A stretch of DNA of 64,000 nt. Origin: Saprospiraceae bacterium (GTDB lineage Bacteria; Bacteroidota; Bacteroidia; Chitinophagales; Saprospiraceae). The stretch lies in assembly GCA_041392805.1 (NCBI GenBank), contig JAWKLJ010000002.1, forward strand, positions 3,053,001 to 3,117,000, in the 5' to 3' direction. A model generated the notes under the pieces. It was not told the DNA's origin. It was given only the letters and a program-made list of their open reading frames with translations, and did no database searches. Made by a program: the position numbers and the translations under genes. Each line of letters begins with the position of its first letter. Position 1 is the first letter of the stretch. This document shows positions 19,445 to 28,760 of the stretch, in pieces.

Positions 19445-20977
19445 CTAAGAAACGGCCTGCCATTCGGCCACTGCTTTTTCTGCGGAGCTAAAATTTACGC
19501 CTAGCGCGATGACTTCTTTTCCCTGGTTGAGAAAGGGACTTCCATAGCGTTTTTCCCGAATTTGTTGAAGGGCGGAATCTGCGGAGGCATCCAGTTTGAA
19601 TTCCAGTACATAGATGCGATCTTTGGTATGCACGACGGTATCTACTCTACCTTTGGCGGTGCTTACTTCGGATTGCACGAGCAGGCCGACTCCAGAGAAT
19701 GCCAAATGCAAAACCGCATGGAAAAAGGCTTCTTGTTTTTGTTGGAATAGCTGATAGGGAATCGTGGAAAAAAGAATATTGATCAGTTCGATCAAACGTT
19801 CCATTTCGCCCTTTTCCAGCGCTCCTTTAATCTTAACCAACAACGGCAGGCTATCTGTTTTAGTCGTTTGTCGAAAGGCGGCCAGCAAATGCTGTTGCAT
19901 GGTGTCCTTTACTTCTCGATTGGGGTAATCAAGGGTATAAAGCCCCGTAGCTTGATCATAGCTACGAATGGTGAGGTAACCGGTTTGAAAAAGCAGTGCC
20001 AACCAGTTAAGGTCATCTATAGTAAAACTTTCGAACATCACCTGTCCTGCTACTAATTCATTTAAGTTATAATGAAACTCCTCTCTTAGCTTTTTGATCA
20101 GAAAAGAAGGTGTCCCTGTCTCCCACCAGTAATTGGCAAATCGCTCCGAGGCAAAGAGATTGAGGATAGAGAACGGATTGTACAGCCGGGTTTTGGTTCC
20201 CCAGCTATATCCATTGTACCAAAGCCTGACCTCTTCCTTCAAGTCAGGAATGGATTTTCCCAGTTTTTGAGCAAGCCGTTTTATATCCGTTTCAAAAGAG
20301 ATTTCCAGTTCTGCTTGGGTATAGCCGGCAATCGCCTCAAACTGCTCGACCAGGGTAATATCCCGCAAATGGTTCAAATCTGAAAAGAGCGACACCTTGC
20401 TGAATTTGGATACTCCAGTGATCAAAAAGAAACGCAGGAACGGGTCAGCATCTTTGATGATGGAAAAGAAGTTTTTCAGAATATCACGGTTGATCTCGGC
20501 CTGTTCCGGTTGGTCGATATAGTCTACCAGTGGCTTGTCGTATTCGTCGATGAGGAGGGCAACTTTTCCTCTTTTCTTGCAAAGTTTTTCCAGTAATTCT
20601 GCAAATTTCTGGTCGTAAGTACTTCTTTTTAATTCGATTTCATGAGAAGCGGCCAGTAAGTCTATCCGCTGATCCAGGGCCTCTACCAATCCCAGGGTTT
20701 TGTAGCCAATGCTGCTAAAAGATAAATGTAATACCGGATGCGACTCAAAATCATACTTTCCCTCGATCCACAAGCCTTCAAATAGCTCCTGCTCTCCCTG
20801 CAATAGATATTTCAGTGTAGAGATCAACAACGATTTACCGAAACGCCTGGGGCGAGACAAAAAATAATACTTACCAGCTTCAATTAATTCATAAATCTGC
20901 TTGGTTTTATCCACGTACAGATAAGCTCCCTGTCGAAGTTCCCGAAAATCCTGTATGCCGATAGGGTACTTTTTCAT
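19445..20977 (-). CDS. AAA-ATPase-like protein with C-terminal PD-(D/E)XK nuclease domain (DUF1703 type)
   Basis: The 510-residue protein begins with the family-defining GIQDFRELRQGAYLYVDKTKQI. It then has a Walker A-like RPRRFGKSLL, a Walker B-like KVALLIDEYDKPL, and a C-terminal nuclease-like region with KGRVDTVVHTKDRIYVLEFKL (D...ExK). These proteins are abundant and multicopy in Bacteroidota and anaerobes. Their role is unproven, though the ATPase plus restriction-like nuclease fold suggests DNA handling or defence. The gene appears intact and stands alone next to a helicase-like gene. Confidence 0.85.
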   Translation of the reverse strand: MKKYPIGIQDFRELRQGAYLYVDKTKQIYELIEAGKYYFLSRPRRFGKSLLISTLKYLLQGEQELFEGLWIEGKYDFESHPVLHLSFSSIGYKTLGLVEALDQRIDLLAASHEIELKRSTYDQKFAELLEKLCKKRGKVALLIDEYDKPLVDYIDQPEQAEINRDILKNFFSIIKDADPFLRFFLITGVSKFSKVSLFSDLNHLRDITLVEQFEAIAGYTQAELEISFETDIKRLAQKLGKSIPDLKEEVRLWYNGYSWGTKTRLYNPFSILNLFASERFANYWWETGTPSFLIKKLREEFHYNLNELVAGQVMFESFTIDDLNWLALLFQTGYLTIRSYDQATGLYTLDYPNREVKDTMQQHLLAAFRQTTKTDSLPLLVKIKGALEKGEMERLIELINILFSTIPYQLFQQKQEAFFHAVLHLAFSGVGLLVQSEVSTAKGRVDTVVHTKDRIYVLEFKLDASADSALQQIREKRYGSPFLNQGKEVIALGVNFSSAEKAVAEWQAVS

Positions 20978-21066
20978 GTGCGTAAAGATAGGGAAAAAAG
21001 AGGAGTTCCGGCAGGCAAAATTTGCAGAAGCCCACCTTTTCCTGGATTATAACCGCTACCGCACCC

Positions 21067-24000
21067 CTATTCCTCTTCCAACGGCGGAGGCTGATCTAGC
21101 CCACGGATCAGCTGCAAAAGCTTATCGGCTTCATTAGCGGGATTCTTCCACCAATTATAGGTAGAAAGCGACCGCAACCTATAACCATTATCCTGGAGTG
21201 TCTGTTGTTGGTGATACTCCCACGCATAGTCTGTTGCCCCTGATTGGGACAAAAAGCCATCTATTATAAATAGCTGGGGTGCCAAGTGAGATTGGGCGGG
21301 TAGAATGACCAGCGGCAAGGCTACCCCCATCCAGGGTTGGTCCAGCCGTAGGCGGTTGGTTGACAGGTAAGGTGCCACCCGCCAGGCTATTTCCTGAGCA
21401 AAAGAAGTCTTATCCGTGCTAGCTTCTTCCCTAATTTTAGGCGCAAACCCTTGTCCATCAGACAATAAGACAGCCCTTTGGATATAGCTAGCCAATAATT
21501 GTTGTCCCTTAAGCCCAGGTGTCTCCAGCCAATTATTCCACTCTTTTTCGGGAATGGAGTGAAAAAGTTGCCATTGGTGGGCTGCAATATTTTTTAATTG
21601 TTGAAGTCCAGCGATGGTGCTTGGCTGGTTAAGCGATTGCACCTTTGTACTCAATTTGCCTTTCACACTCAGCTTGCCGAAGGTCACAGAGACCATGACG
21701 ATGTCGTATTGATAGCCACTTAGTTCGTTCAAGGTCAAAACGCGTAGACCGCTGTCTTCCAGTTGTTTAATTCGCTCTACACCAGGCAGTTCCTGTTGTT
21801 TGATCTGTTGAATATATTCCAAAAGCAAGTTGCGTTGTCCTTCGGTCAGGCAGACCAAGCCAAGGCTGGGGAAACGGCCATCAGGCAAAACCTCCACTTT
21901 ATTGAGTCGTTGTAAAATCGCTTGGGCTTCCTCTTCATTTTTCTCCGTTTCTTCATCAAAACGTCCATTTATCCATTCACAATGAATGGCGATAGACTGC
22001 TGTGTTTTGTCCACTTCTGCCAAGGGGTCTAATGGACTCCGCCAATAGACGCCGTTTAGCGGATAAACTTCGTCATGTTGGGTGCTTTGTAATTGTTGTT
22101 CGGGATTGGAAAAGCTCACCCATTTTTTGCCAAGTTTTCGCAGGCTTCCTTTTAAATCGGCCTTGAGGCCCCTGTTTTCCCAAGCAATCACATAATCAAA
22201 TTGGTGGGTCGATTTTTCCATCAAGATGTTGGCCTCGGTTGGTGTAGCCAATACGATGGGAAAAATACGGGTTAATACGTCCAACTGCTGATCGCAGATT
22301 TGCAATAATTGTTCAAAGGAGGGGCTTGGTGTCTTCAGCCAATCTTGCCAGGTTTTGCCACTATTTTTCAGTTGTTTTAAGCCTTCTTGGCGCTGGATGG
22401 CTGCCCGATTTAGGGCTTCCCCGATCACCTTGTCCCGGAGCTTTTGATCCATTGCCGCAAAATGTGTGAGGCTGTCTTCTGGGAGAGCCGCTAAGGAGGT
22501 ATGGCTTTGGTTGAGACATTGTTCGAAGTACCAGCTTTCAAAGGCCGCCAGCCAGCTTTGAGGTCTTACCTTGACCAGGGCCGTTACGATCCGTCTGGCC
22601 AGGGCTGGCAGCAAAAACCAATGTTTTTGCCAGGCGTAGAAAAGGTTAAAATCCCTGAGGTTGATGCGGGTCAGTTCGAGCTGTTCGATGCAATCCTGCA
22701 AGAATCTTTGGCGTTTAGGGAAGGTCAGCATTTTGCCTTGCAATGGCAATTGATAGATGCCCGAGGCATTCAATTCATCCACGAAAAGATCAAATTGAGC
22801 CTCCATTGAAAGCACATGCTCTTTAATATCTACCTGTGCATGCACCGTTTTGCTGTTCAACCGATTGACATCCTCCAGTATGGCTTCGTTCAGGTTGGCG
22901 CGCCAATTTGCCAAAGCTTCCCCAAAAGTCTGCAAATTGCTTTGCAACACATCCATCTTTTTACGCTCCCGTCCTTCCAGGAATGCGTGGGCGAAAAAGC
23001 TATAATGCGTAGACTGCTCCTCCAGCCTGGTATACAATAATTGGATGTCTTCTTGCGCCTCTAGGGCTTTCTGGAATCGGTCGCTAAGGGCGCCATAGAG
23101 TTTTAAGGTCGTCTTGGCTGATTCAAGGGTATCTTTGCTAAACGATTTGAGGTAGGCCCCCAATCGCTCCTGTAAATGCTCCAAATTTTGCTTCAGGGTT
23201 CGGTAGGCATCATCATGCCAGGATAGTAATTGGTCGCTATAGCCATTGAGTTGGCGAATAAAATCGTATTGCAACTGGGTCGCTTTATCCAAAAACTTTT
23301 TGCTGGTTTGTTGGATAAATTCAAAGGCTTCTTCTTCGTTTTTATGTAAAAAAATGCCGGCGTTCAGGTTATTTAGCGGATGCGAAAGGGTTCGAATCTG
23401 GTCGAACAAAGGCTCACTTTTTTCAATGGCTTCGGCCAATTGTTCCATTTCAGAAGGAGAGAAGCTAAAATCTTTGGCATCTAGCTGACTTGCCAGCAAT
23501 TCCTTGCCTTCGGTACGGCTGGATCGGAGCAAAAAGGCAAGGACTTCGATGCGATTGAAAGAACCGAAGGTCCGACCGCGGGATGCCCTATAAAATTGGT
23601 CGAGTTTATCTTTTGCCTTTTGCCATTCTTCCAGTGCAGGTTCAAAGGTTTTATCGAGTGTCGGTTTGGGTGTTTTGGTCGGTTTATAAAGGATGTTTAT
23701 TTGTTCTTGCAATTTGGACATGGCCTTGGGAGCCTCCGGAATTAAAAAGCTAAAAGGCGCCATTCCTTTTTCCTGGAGCGTTTCAAAAAGCAGGGCCAAG
23801 TCATCCACTTGTGAAGAGACAATCAGGGTTTTGCGGTGATGGAGTAATAGGTTGGATAAAAGGTGCGCTAGCAGAAAGGTTTTGCCGGTACCTTCTTTTC
23901 CACTGATCAGCGTATCTTTTTTGTTTAACATGCCTTGGAAAGCTGCGGCCTGCCAGTTATCCAACACATTTATCCCAATTGGCCAATGTTTTTCAGTTGT

Positions 24001-24738
24001 ATCTTTTTCAACTTTAGGGCTGGACAATTTATCTGTATGCTCAAACCAGTAATCAGCCAATGGGTATAAACCAAATAAGCCTGACCAATGGATAAGCTTA
24101 TTCATACGCTCCTGATCGACATCCGCCAAGGTAGGCAAAGGAGATAGGGTAATGGCTTCTTCTCTTAAATCCAGACCTGCATCTTTTGCAAATTGGCTAC
24201 AAAAATCGACCAATGCCTCTGCGCTATTTTCACTTTTACGTTCCAGTTTTTCGACAATAGGTGCGCTTTTCTCCCATTGTTCGGGGCTTAAAAGTCGCTT
24301 TAACTGCCTATTAAAAAAACGTCTTTGATGGGGCGCTTGGGAAATCTGCCAGCTTTGTGCTTTGGTCGGATGAGGTTCCAATGCCAATTCCCATATGACC
24401 AAGGGGCTCAGGACTACTTCCTCCTCCAGTTCTACAAAAACCATTGGAAATCCAAGGGCGAAATTTCCCCTACCCTGCTGAACCAGTGCCGATTGCTGGG
24501 CAAAATAATAACGATTGAATTGGGCATGCAAGCTGAAATCTGCGCGGAAGCTCAGCTGTTCTTCAGACCCTTTGAGCAAAAACATAGCAAAATGATACGA
24601 CCAATCCGTTTCCAGCTTATTGAGGTGCGCCATATCGGTGTAACTATCCAGCTTATCCAGCAAATTTAACTGCATGGGGAAAGTGTGCATAGTTGGATTC
24701 GTAGCATTATAAGTGGATGGATTCGGCTTTTCAGTCAT
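21067..24738 (-). CDS. Large superfamily 1-like helicase/ATPase with C-terminal restriction-like fold
   Basis: About 1223 residues from the ATG at 24738 (MTEKPNPS), which has a purine-rich stretch before it; a GTG 75 bp further up is the alternative. A Walker A motif (SGKEGTGKTFLLAHLL) lies near residue 285, followed by a long coiled-coil-rich insertion and a degenerate second helicase half (GLVCLTEGQRNLLL, VMVSVTFGK). The last 100 residues (LPLVILPAQ...LFIIDGF...YAWEYHQQQTLQDNGYRLRSLST.NWW) resemble the MTES_1575/Vsr-like nuclease domain found at the end of DUF4011-type helicases, but with weak catalytic residues. It may be a DNA or RNA defence or repair enzyme. The ATPase part is clear; the nuclease part is uncertain. 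Confidence 0.7.
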   Translation of the reverse strand: MTEKPNPSTYNATNPTMHTFPMQLNLLDKLDSYTDMAHLNKLETDWSYHFAMFLLKGSEEQLSFRADFSLHAQFNRYYFAQQSALVQQGRGNFALGFPMVFVELEEEVVLSPLVIWELALEPHPTKAQSWQISQAPHQRRFFNRQLKRLLSPEQWEKSAPIVEKLERKSENSAEALVDFCSQFAKDAGLDLREEAITLSPLPTLADVDQERMNKLIHWSGLFGLYPLADYWFEHTDKLSSPKVEKDTTEKHWPIGINVLDNWQAAAFQGMLNKKDTLISGKEGTGKTFLLAHLLSNLLLHHRKTLIVSSQVDDLALLFETLQEKGMAPFSFLIPEAPKAMSKLQEQINILYKPTKTPKPTLDKTFEPALEEWQKAKDKLDQFYRASRGRTFGSFNRIEVLAFLLRSSRTEGKELLASQLDAKDFSFSPSEMEQLAEAIEKSEPLFDQIRTLSHPLNNLNAGIFLHKNEEEAFEFIQQTSKKFLDKATQLQYDFIRQLNGYSDQLLSWHDDAYRTLKQNLEHLQERLGAYLKSFSKDTLESAKTTLKLYGALSDRFQKALEAQEDIQLLYTRLEEQSTHYSFFAHAFLEGRERKKMDVLQSNLQTFGEALANWRANLNEAILEDVNRLNSKTVHAQVDIKEHVLSMEAQFDLFVDELNASGIYQLPLQGKMLTFPKRQRFLQDCIEQLELTRINLRDFNLFYAWQKHWFLLPALARRIVTALVKVRPQSWLAAFESWYFEQCLNQSHTSLAALPEDSLTHFAAMDQKLRDKVIGEALNRAAIQRQEGLKQLKNSGKTWQDWLKTPSPSFEQLLQICDQQLDVLTRIFPIVLATPTEANILMEKSTHQFDYVIAWENRGLKADLKGSLRKLGKKWVSFSNPEQQLQSTQHDEVYPLNGVYWRSPLDPLAEVDKTQQSIAIHCEWINGRFDEETEKNEEEAQAILQRLNKVEVLPDGRFPSLGLVCLTEGQRNLLLEYIQQIKQQELPGVERIKQLEDSGLRVLTLNELSGYQYDIVMVSVTFGKLSVKGKLSTKVQSLNQPSTIAGLQQLKNIAAHQWQLFHSIPEKEWNNWLETPGLKGQQLLASYIQRAVLLSDGQGFAPKIREEASTDKTSFAQEIAWRVAPYLSTNRLRLDQPWMGVALPLVILPAQSHLAPQLFIIDGFLSQSGATDYAWEYHQQQTLQDNGYRLRSLSTYNWWKNPANEADKLLQLIRGLDQPPPLEEE

Positions 24739-24849
24739 TTCTTCCCTGTATTTGTGCCCAATATAGACTTCTAATGGGAAAAATGTGTGATTTAAATCAT
24801 AAATTTTCCGCACGCGTTGCAGGTGTTTTTCACTTGCGAGGGCGGTAGC

Positions 24850-25428
24850 CTATTCTCCCTTTTTGCTAAACAAGGCCTGGTATTCCGCTTTCGGCACAAA
24901 ATTAAGCGACACGGAATTGAGGCAATAACGCAATCCTGTTGGCTGTGGCCCATCGGGAAAAACATGCCCCAAATGGCCCTCACACCTGGCACACAACACC
25001 TCCACCCGGGTCATGCCATGGGTGTTGTCCGTTCTTTCTTCTACCAATTCGGCTTTAATAGGCTCCCAAAAACTTGGCCATCCTGTACCAGATTTAAACT
25101 TGGTATTGGAAGCAAATAAAGGTAATTGACAAGCGCCGCATAAATAGACACCCTCTTCTTTATTATCCCAATATTTGCCAGTAAACGCTCTTTCTGTTCC
25201 CGCTTGACGCAAGACAAAAAAAGCTTGCTCACCCAGTTCTGCCTTCCATTCCGCAGCAGATTTGACTATTTTATCCAAGTTTAAATCAGCAGGAAGTTCT
25301 ACACTAAACATTTTATTGGAAGTTTCTGCCTCTTTGGCATGTTGAGCTGATTGACTTTGTTGTGCCTGGTTGCAAGCCACTAATAATAAAAGGGCTACCA
25401 TGACTGAAAACAATTGTTTGAATGACAT
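24850..25428 (-). CDS. msrB: Peptide-methionine (R)-S-oxide reductase, exported lipoprotein form
   Basis: Reduces methionine-R-sulfoxide in oxidised proteins. The MsrB domain (about residues 60-190) shows both zinc CxxC pairs (CGACQLPLF, CARCEGHLGHVF), the GTGWPSFWEP motif and the catalytic-cysteine motif RYCLNSVSLNF. From the ATG at 25428 the protein has a lipobox-like LLLLVACN, so it should be a periplasm-facing lipoprotein. The longer frame upstream overlaps the next gene and lacks a signal. The gene follows the small membrane protein gene by 4 bp, indicating an operon. Confidence 0.93.
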   Translation of the reverse strand: MSFKQLFSVMVALLLLVACNQAQQSQSAQHAKEAETSNKMFSVELPADLNLDKIVKSAAEWKAELGEQAFFVLRQAGTERAFTGKYWDNKEEGVYLCGACQLPLFASNTKFKSGTGWPSFWEPIKAELVEERTDNTHGMTRVEVLCARCEGHLGHVFPDGPQPTGLRYCLNSVSLNFVPKAEYQALFSKKGE

Positions 25429-25432
25429 ATGA

Positions 25433-25900
25433 TTATTTTTTTGGTTTGCGATTTCTAATTCGGGGGTGATTCCATTCCTCTTTTTGCGCAAATTCTACCA
25501 CTTGTCGCATAAAAGCCATCATACTTAAAAAGACCAAATACCCAAAGCTGACGACCACATAAATCCATTTATAGGAGCCTGCCTCACTGATGGAAAGGGA
25601 AGAAAACAAATAGGCTAACAGCCCTGCCCCAGCAGCCAAACCCAGAAAGCTATAAACGGAACGCCCCCAATATTTCATCATATTTTCGGATGACAACGAA
25701 AATACACTATTAAAAAGGGCAAATAGTAGTAAAAAAGCGGCAGCTGCCATCCACGGGAACCGGACGGGCACCTCCAGGATCCCTATTGCGTTGACCAGTT
25801 TGGATAACACGATAAACAGCAACACCCCACCCAAGGCCATACCTGCTTGCAGAATGGGGTCTACCGATTTTTCAAATAGTGATTGATTGTTTGTACTCAT
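25433..25900 (-). CDS. Hypothetical four-helix membrane protein
   Basis: The 155-residue protein has four predicted transmembrane helices (around 20-40, 48-68, 82-102 and 110-132) and a basic C-terminal tail (RIRNRKPKK). I do not recognise a family. It is immediately upstream of msrB with a 4-bp gap, so the two are probably co-expressed, and a role in the same envelope compartment is possible. Confidence 0.7.
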   Translation of the reverse strand: MSTNNQSLFEKSVDPILQAGMALGGVLLFIVLSKLVNAIGILEVPVRFPWMAAAAFLLLFALFNSVFSLSSENMMKYWGRSVYSFLGLAAGAGLLAYLFSSLSISEAGSYKWIYVVVSFGYLVFLSMMAFMRQVVEFAQKEEWNHPRIRNRKPKK

Positions 25901-26032
25901 GTTTATTAAATAAGAAGATAAAGATAAAGTTTACCTATAGCTAAAGAAATTTTAATCTTTGTATCAGCGTTTGAAGTCTTTGTTAGGGCACGACAAAAAT
26001 GCAAAGCGTTATAATTTTGTGATGAAATTAAA

Positions 26033-26200
26033 GGGACACCCGTCTAAGCTTGGACAAAATAGGAAGTCAGAAATGGGACTACCTCCGGTAGTTTAAAAGT
26101 CGGAAACGCTACACCTGGGAACGCTTAGAAGCATTCCCCCTTTCCGAATTCCGACTTCCTATTTCATCACGCTGCCTCGTCCAGCCTTAGAAGGGTCGCC
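26033..26200. repeat. MITE-like inverted-repeat element, full copy
   Basis: A 168-bp stretch whose ends are imperfect inverted repeats: GACACCCGTCTAAG...GGACAAAATAGGAAGTC at the left, and at the right the complement with GACTTCCTATTT...GTCC..CTTAGAAGGGTC. A perfect hairpin ACTACC-TCC-GGTAGT lies inside. A 65-bp left half recurs at 28194-28258. No coding capacity is seen. It could be a non-autonomous transposable element or a structured terminator/promoter repeat. It sits just before the secreted nuclease gene. Confidence 0.6.
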
Positions 26201-26222
26201 AATTAAAATTCGCTCCACTTGA

Positions 26223-28169
26223 ATGACTTGTATGAAAAATGTTTTTTACCTCTTGACCAGTTTATTTTTTTTCCAACACCAAGTCGCTGCTCAAGCGCTA
26301 GAGATTTGGCAAATTCAGGGCGAAGGTCTAAGCAGTGCCTACAAAGGACAAAGAATAAATACCGTTAATAATGTCGTTACAGCCAGGGGTAGCAATTTTT
26401 TTTTCATGCAGTGCCCTGCCAGCCGCAGCGATAACAACCCAAGTAGCTCCGATGGCATGATGGTCCTCACTTCCAGCAGCCCAACTGTAAAAGTCGGGGA
26501 TATGGTAAGCATTGAGGGAATCATCATTGAAGAAAATAACACTACGGCCTTTTCTTCCGTTAATTTGTCCGTACAAGTTACTGCTAATAATCAGGAATTG
26601 CCTCCTGCGGTGGCATTAAATAGCGATTTCCCGATGCCACAACGCAGTTTTATCCCCGATCTGGAACGCGTGGAAGGGATGCGCCTAAGCTTTACGGGGC
26701 TCGCCTGCGGACCACCGGAGGACCGAGATTGGATTCCGGTGACGACTCAGCCGCAGAGGCCCTTCAGAGAGCCCGGAATTTTATACCCAGGGTTCCCCAA
26801 TCTCCCGGTCTGGGATGGTAACCCCGAGCTGTTCTGGCTAGACCTGGATGGCCTCGGTCAACCCAACGATCGTTTTATTGCAGCTGAAATGCAGATTCAG
26901 ACGCTGGGCATCATGGTTCAAATAGACCAAAAATATGTCGCTTTTCCGATCACTTATAGCATCAGTGGCGCCAACCTGGTGCGCCCGGTTCGCCCTAAAG
27001 AAAATGGAGAATTCACCATTGGATCCATCAATACTTATCGCTTGCTAAAAGATGCCACCGATTATGATGCCAGGGTAAAAAAGATGGCTTTATACATTGT
27101 CAACGCCCTGCGCGCTCCTGATATTTTAGCCTTACAGGAAATTGGTGGTGTGACGGAGATGGAAGACCTTGCCTTTTATATTCGACAATTGGCACCGCAA
27201 GTGAATTACCAGGTTCATTTTTTGAGTAGCAATGGTGACATTCACACGGCCTTTTTAATACAATCCACCCTTACTCAAATTACGTTGACCCAACTCAGCA
27301 AAAACGAATTTCTAAGTATCGGGGGAACCTTACACGACCGTCCGCCCCTCCTATTGTCTGGTCAAATTATGACCTCCCCTCCTACCCCCATCTATGTGCT
27401 GAATCTGCATCTTCGCTCCCTCCTAGGTATTGAAGGCGGAGAGGCAACCTTTGTTCGCACCAAACGCTATGAACAGGCCTTGTCGGTGGCAGGCATTATT
27501 CAAAATCTGCGCCAAGAGAACCTGGTTGTCGTAGGTGATTTTAATGCCTACCCTTTTTCAGATGGTTACGTAGACGTAGTCAATCAAATAGCTGGCACCA
27601 CTACCTTAGGGGCGCTATTCCCTCAGCAAAGCCTCGTCCATCCGCCGCTGATAAAACATGCAGATAACCTTCCTGCCACTGATCGTTATTCCTTTGTATT
27701 TGAAGGCAATGCCCAATTGATCGACCATTGTTTGAGTACCGAATTAACCGATTTCACGATTAAAGAAATTGCTTATGCCCGTGGAAATGCAGACAATTCC
27801 TGGATCTATGGTAGTGATCCTAATGTTGTAGAACGAAGCTCAGACCACGACGGCCTCGTCCTCTTTCTACAACCTAATAATGCGGGCTTGACGGCAGTAA
27901 CTCAGGACAAAGCGATCCATATTGATATACAATTCCCCAATCCGATGTTGCCTGATGCTCCGATGCATTTCACGGTGGAAGGAAATGATGCCTACCGCAT
28001 TCGGTGGATTGATGCCAGTGGCAGGATAGTGCACGAACAAGCGCTGCACGCCGGGGCGAACCAAATGCAATGGTCCGTCCCCCCCTCAAGAGGACTTTAC
28101 TTTGTACAGTTGATCGGCAAGCAAGCTCAACTTAACAGAAAGGTCATTTTACAAGGGCAGGCCTATTGA
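26223..28169 (+). CDS. Secreted endonuclease/exonuclease/phosphatase family protein with T9SS sorting domain
   Basis: The 648-residue precursor has a signal peptide and an OB-like N-terminal region (about 25-240, as in the ExeM/NucH type of extracellular nucleases). The endonuclease/exonuclease/phosphatase domain spans about 255-560. Catalytic landmarks are IGSINTYRLL, DILALQEIGG (the key Glu), VLNLHLRS, VVGDFNAYPF and the terminal SSDHDGLVLFL. The last about 75 residues (FPNPMLPDAPMHFTVEGNDAYRI...LYFVQLIGKQAQLNRKVILQG) match a T9SS sorting domain. It is probably an extracellular nuclease for DNA scavenging. It is the last normal chromosomal gene before the cassette array. Start is ATG 26223 or 26232. 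Confidence 0.85.
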   Translation: MTCMKNVFYLLTSLFFFQHQVAAQALEIWQIQGEGLSSAYKGQRINTVNNVVTARGSNFFFMQCPASRSDNNPSSSDGMMVLTSSSPTVKVGDMVSIEGIIIEENNTTAFSSVNLSVQVTANNQELPPAVALNSDFPMPQRSFIPDLERVEGMRLSFTGLACGPPEDRDWIPVTTQPQRPFREPGILYPGFPNLPVWDGNPELFWLDLDGLGQPNDRFIAAEMQIQTLGIMVQIDQKYVAFPITYSISGANLVRPVRPKENGEFTIGSINTYRLLKDATDYDARVKKMALYIVNALRAPDILALQEIGGVTEMEDLAFYIRQLAPQVNYQVHFLSSNGDIHTAFLIQSTLTQITLTQLSKNEFLSIGGTLHDRPPLLLSGQIMTSPPTPIYVLNLHLRSLLGIEGGEATFVRTKRYEQALSVAGIIQNLRQENLVVVGDFNAYPFSDGYVDVVNQIAGTTTLGALFPQQSLVHPPLIKHADNLPATDRYSFVFEGNAQLIDHCLSTELTDFTIKEIAYARGNADNSWIYGSDPNVVERSSDHDGLVLFLQPNNAGLTAVTQDKAIHIDIQFPNPMLPDAPMHFTVEGNDAYRIRWIDASGRIVHEQALHAGANQMQWSVPPSRGLYFVQLIGKQAQLNRKVILQGQAY

Positions 28170-28193
28170 TAGCAGTAGTTTTGGTTAATCGTT

Positions 28194-28258
28194 GGGGCAC
28201 CCGTCTAAGTTTGGACAAAGTCGGAAGTACGAAATGGGACTACCTCCGGTAGTTTAAA
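28194..28258. repeat. Half copy of the MITE-like element at the array border
   Basis: Sixty-five bases match the left half of the 26033-26200 element with a few substitutions (GGGGCACCCGTCTAAG, then ACTACCTCCGGTAGT, ending GTTTAAA). The right half is missing and is replaced directly by the integrase remnant and the AT-rich array. Confidence 0.7.
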
Positions 28259-28291
28259 CAATACATTCAAGAACTGCTGGGGCATCGTCAT
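28259..28291 (+). pseudogene. Tyrosine recombinase (integrase) remnant at the left array boundary
   Basis: In one frame the DNA reads QYIQELLGHRH, which is the conserved box around the second catalytic His of tyrosine recombinases (commonly R-Y-I-Q-E-L-L-G-H in Bacteroidota integrases and close to the VQELLGH of integron integrases). Only about 11 codons survive. Everything upstream is replaced by the half MITE-like repeat and everything downstream by cassette DNA. It is on the plus strand, whereas an integron integrase gene would normally point away from its cassettes, so it could come from a different recombinase. Confidence 0.6.
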
Positions 28292-28349
28292 ATGTTCGGT
28301 ACAAGAAGAGAAAAAAGAAAAACAACAAAGAATCGGAAAACGATAAATA

Positions 28350-28760
28350 ATGAAAGAAGTAATAGAAAAAAATATTTGGCTGATTTCGGTAATCGTGGCA
28401 ATGATTATCGGATATGCTATTGGGTTTTTATCAATCTATTATTTCAAAGAGTATGGTTGGACTGTTTTTACATTAGTTTCTTTTTTTTTCGGACTAATCC
28501 CAAGTTTGGTTTATGGAACGACAAAAGGAATCTCAAGAGCGGAATCCATTAAAATTGGATTTGCCACTTTGGGAATATTTTGTGCAACGACTTTGCTTTT
28601 TGCAATCGAAGGGATAATCTGTATAATTATGGCATCACCAATCATGACAATTAGTACATTAATTGGTTCTCTCCTTGGATATTGGTTAGTCAAAAACAGG
28701 AATGTAAATAGCAAACAATTGTATTCCCTATTTTTATTGATACGACCAGTAATAAATTAG
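28350..28760 (+). CDS. Hypothetical four-helix membrane protein (first array gene)
   Basis: The 136-residue protein has an N-terminal helix (NIWLISVIVAMIIGYAIGFLSIYYF) and three further hydrophobic helices. It is visibly AT-richer than the genes to the left. I recognise no family. Its last residues may be altered because a 5'-truncated gene fragment is fused directly onto it. Confidence 0.6.
   Translation: MKEVIEKNIWLISVIVAMIIGYAIGFLSIYYFKEYGWTVFTLVSFFFGLIPSLVYGTTKGISRAESIKIGFATLGIFCATTLLFAIEGIICIIMASPIMTISTLIGSLLGYWLVKNRNVNSKQLYSLFLLIRPVIN

Noticed and set aside
28292..28552. 86-codon frame continuing from the integrase remnant
   Set aside because: After the first ten codons it is low-complexity basic sequence overlapping the real membrane-protein gene in another frame.
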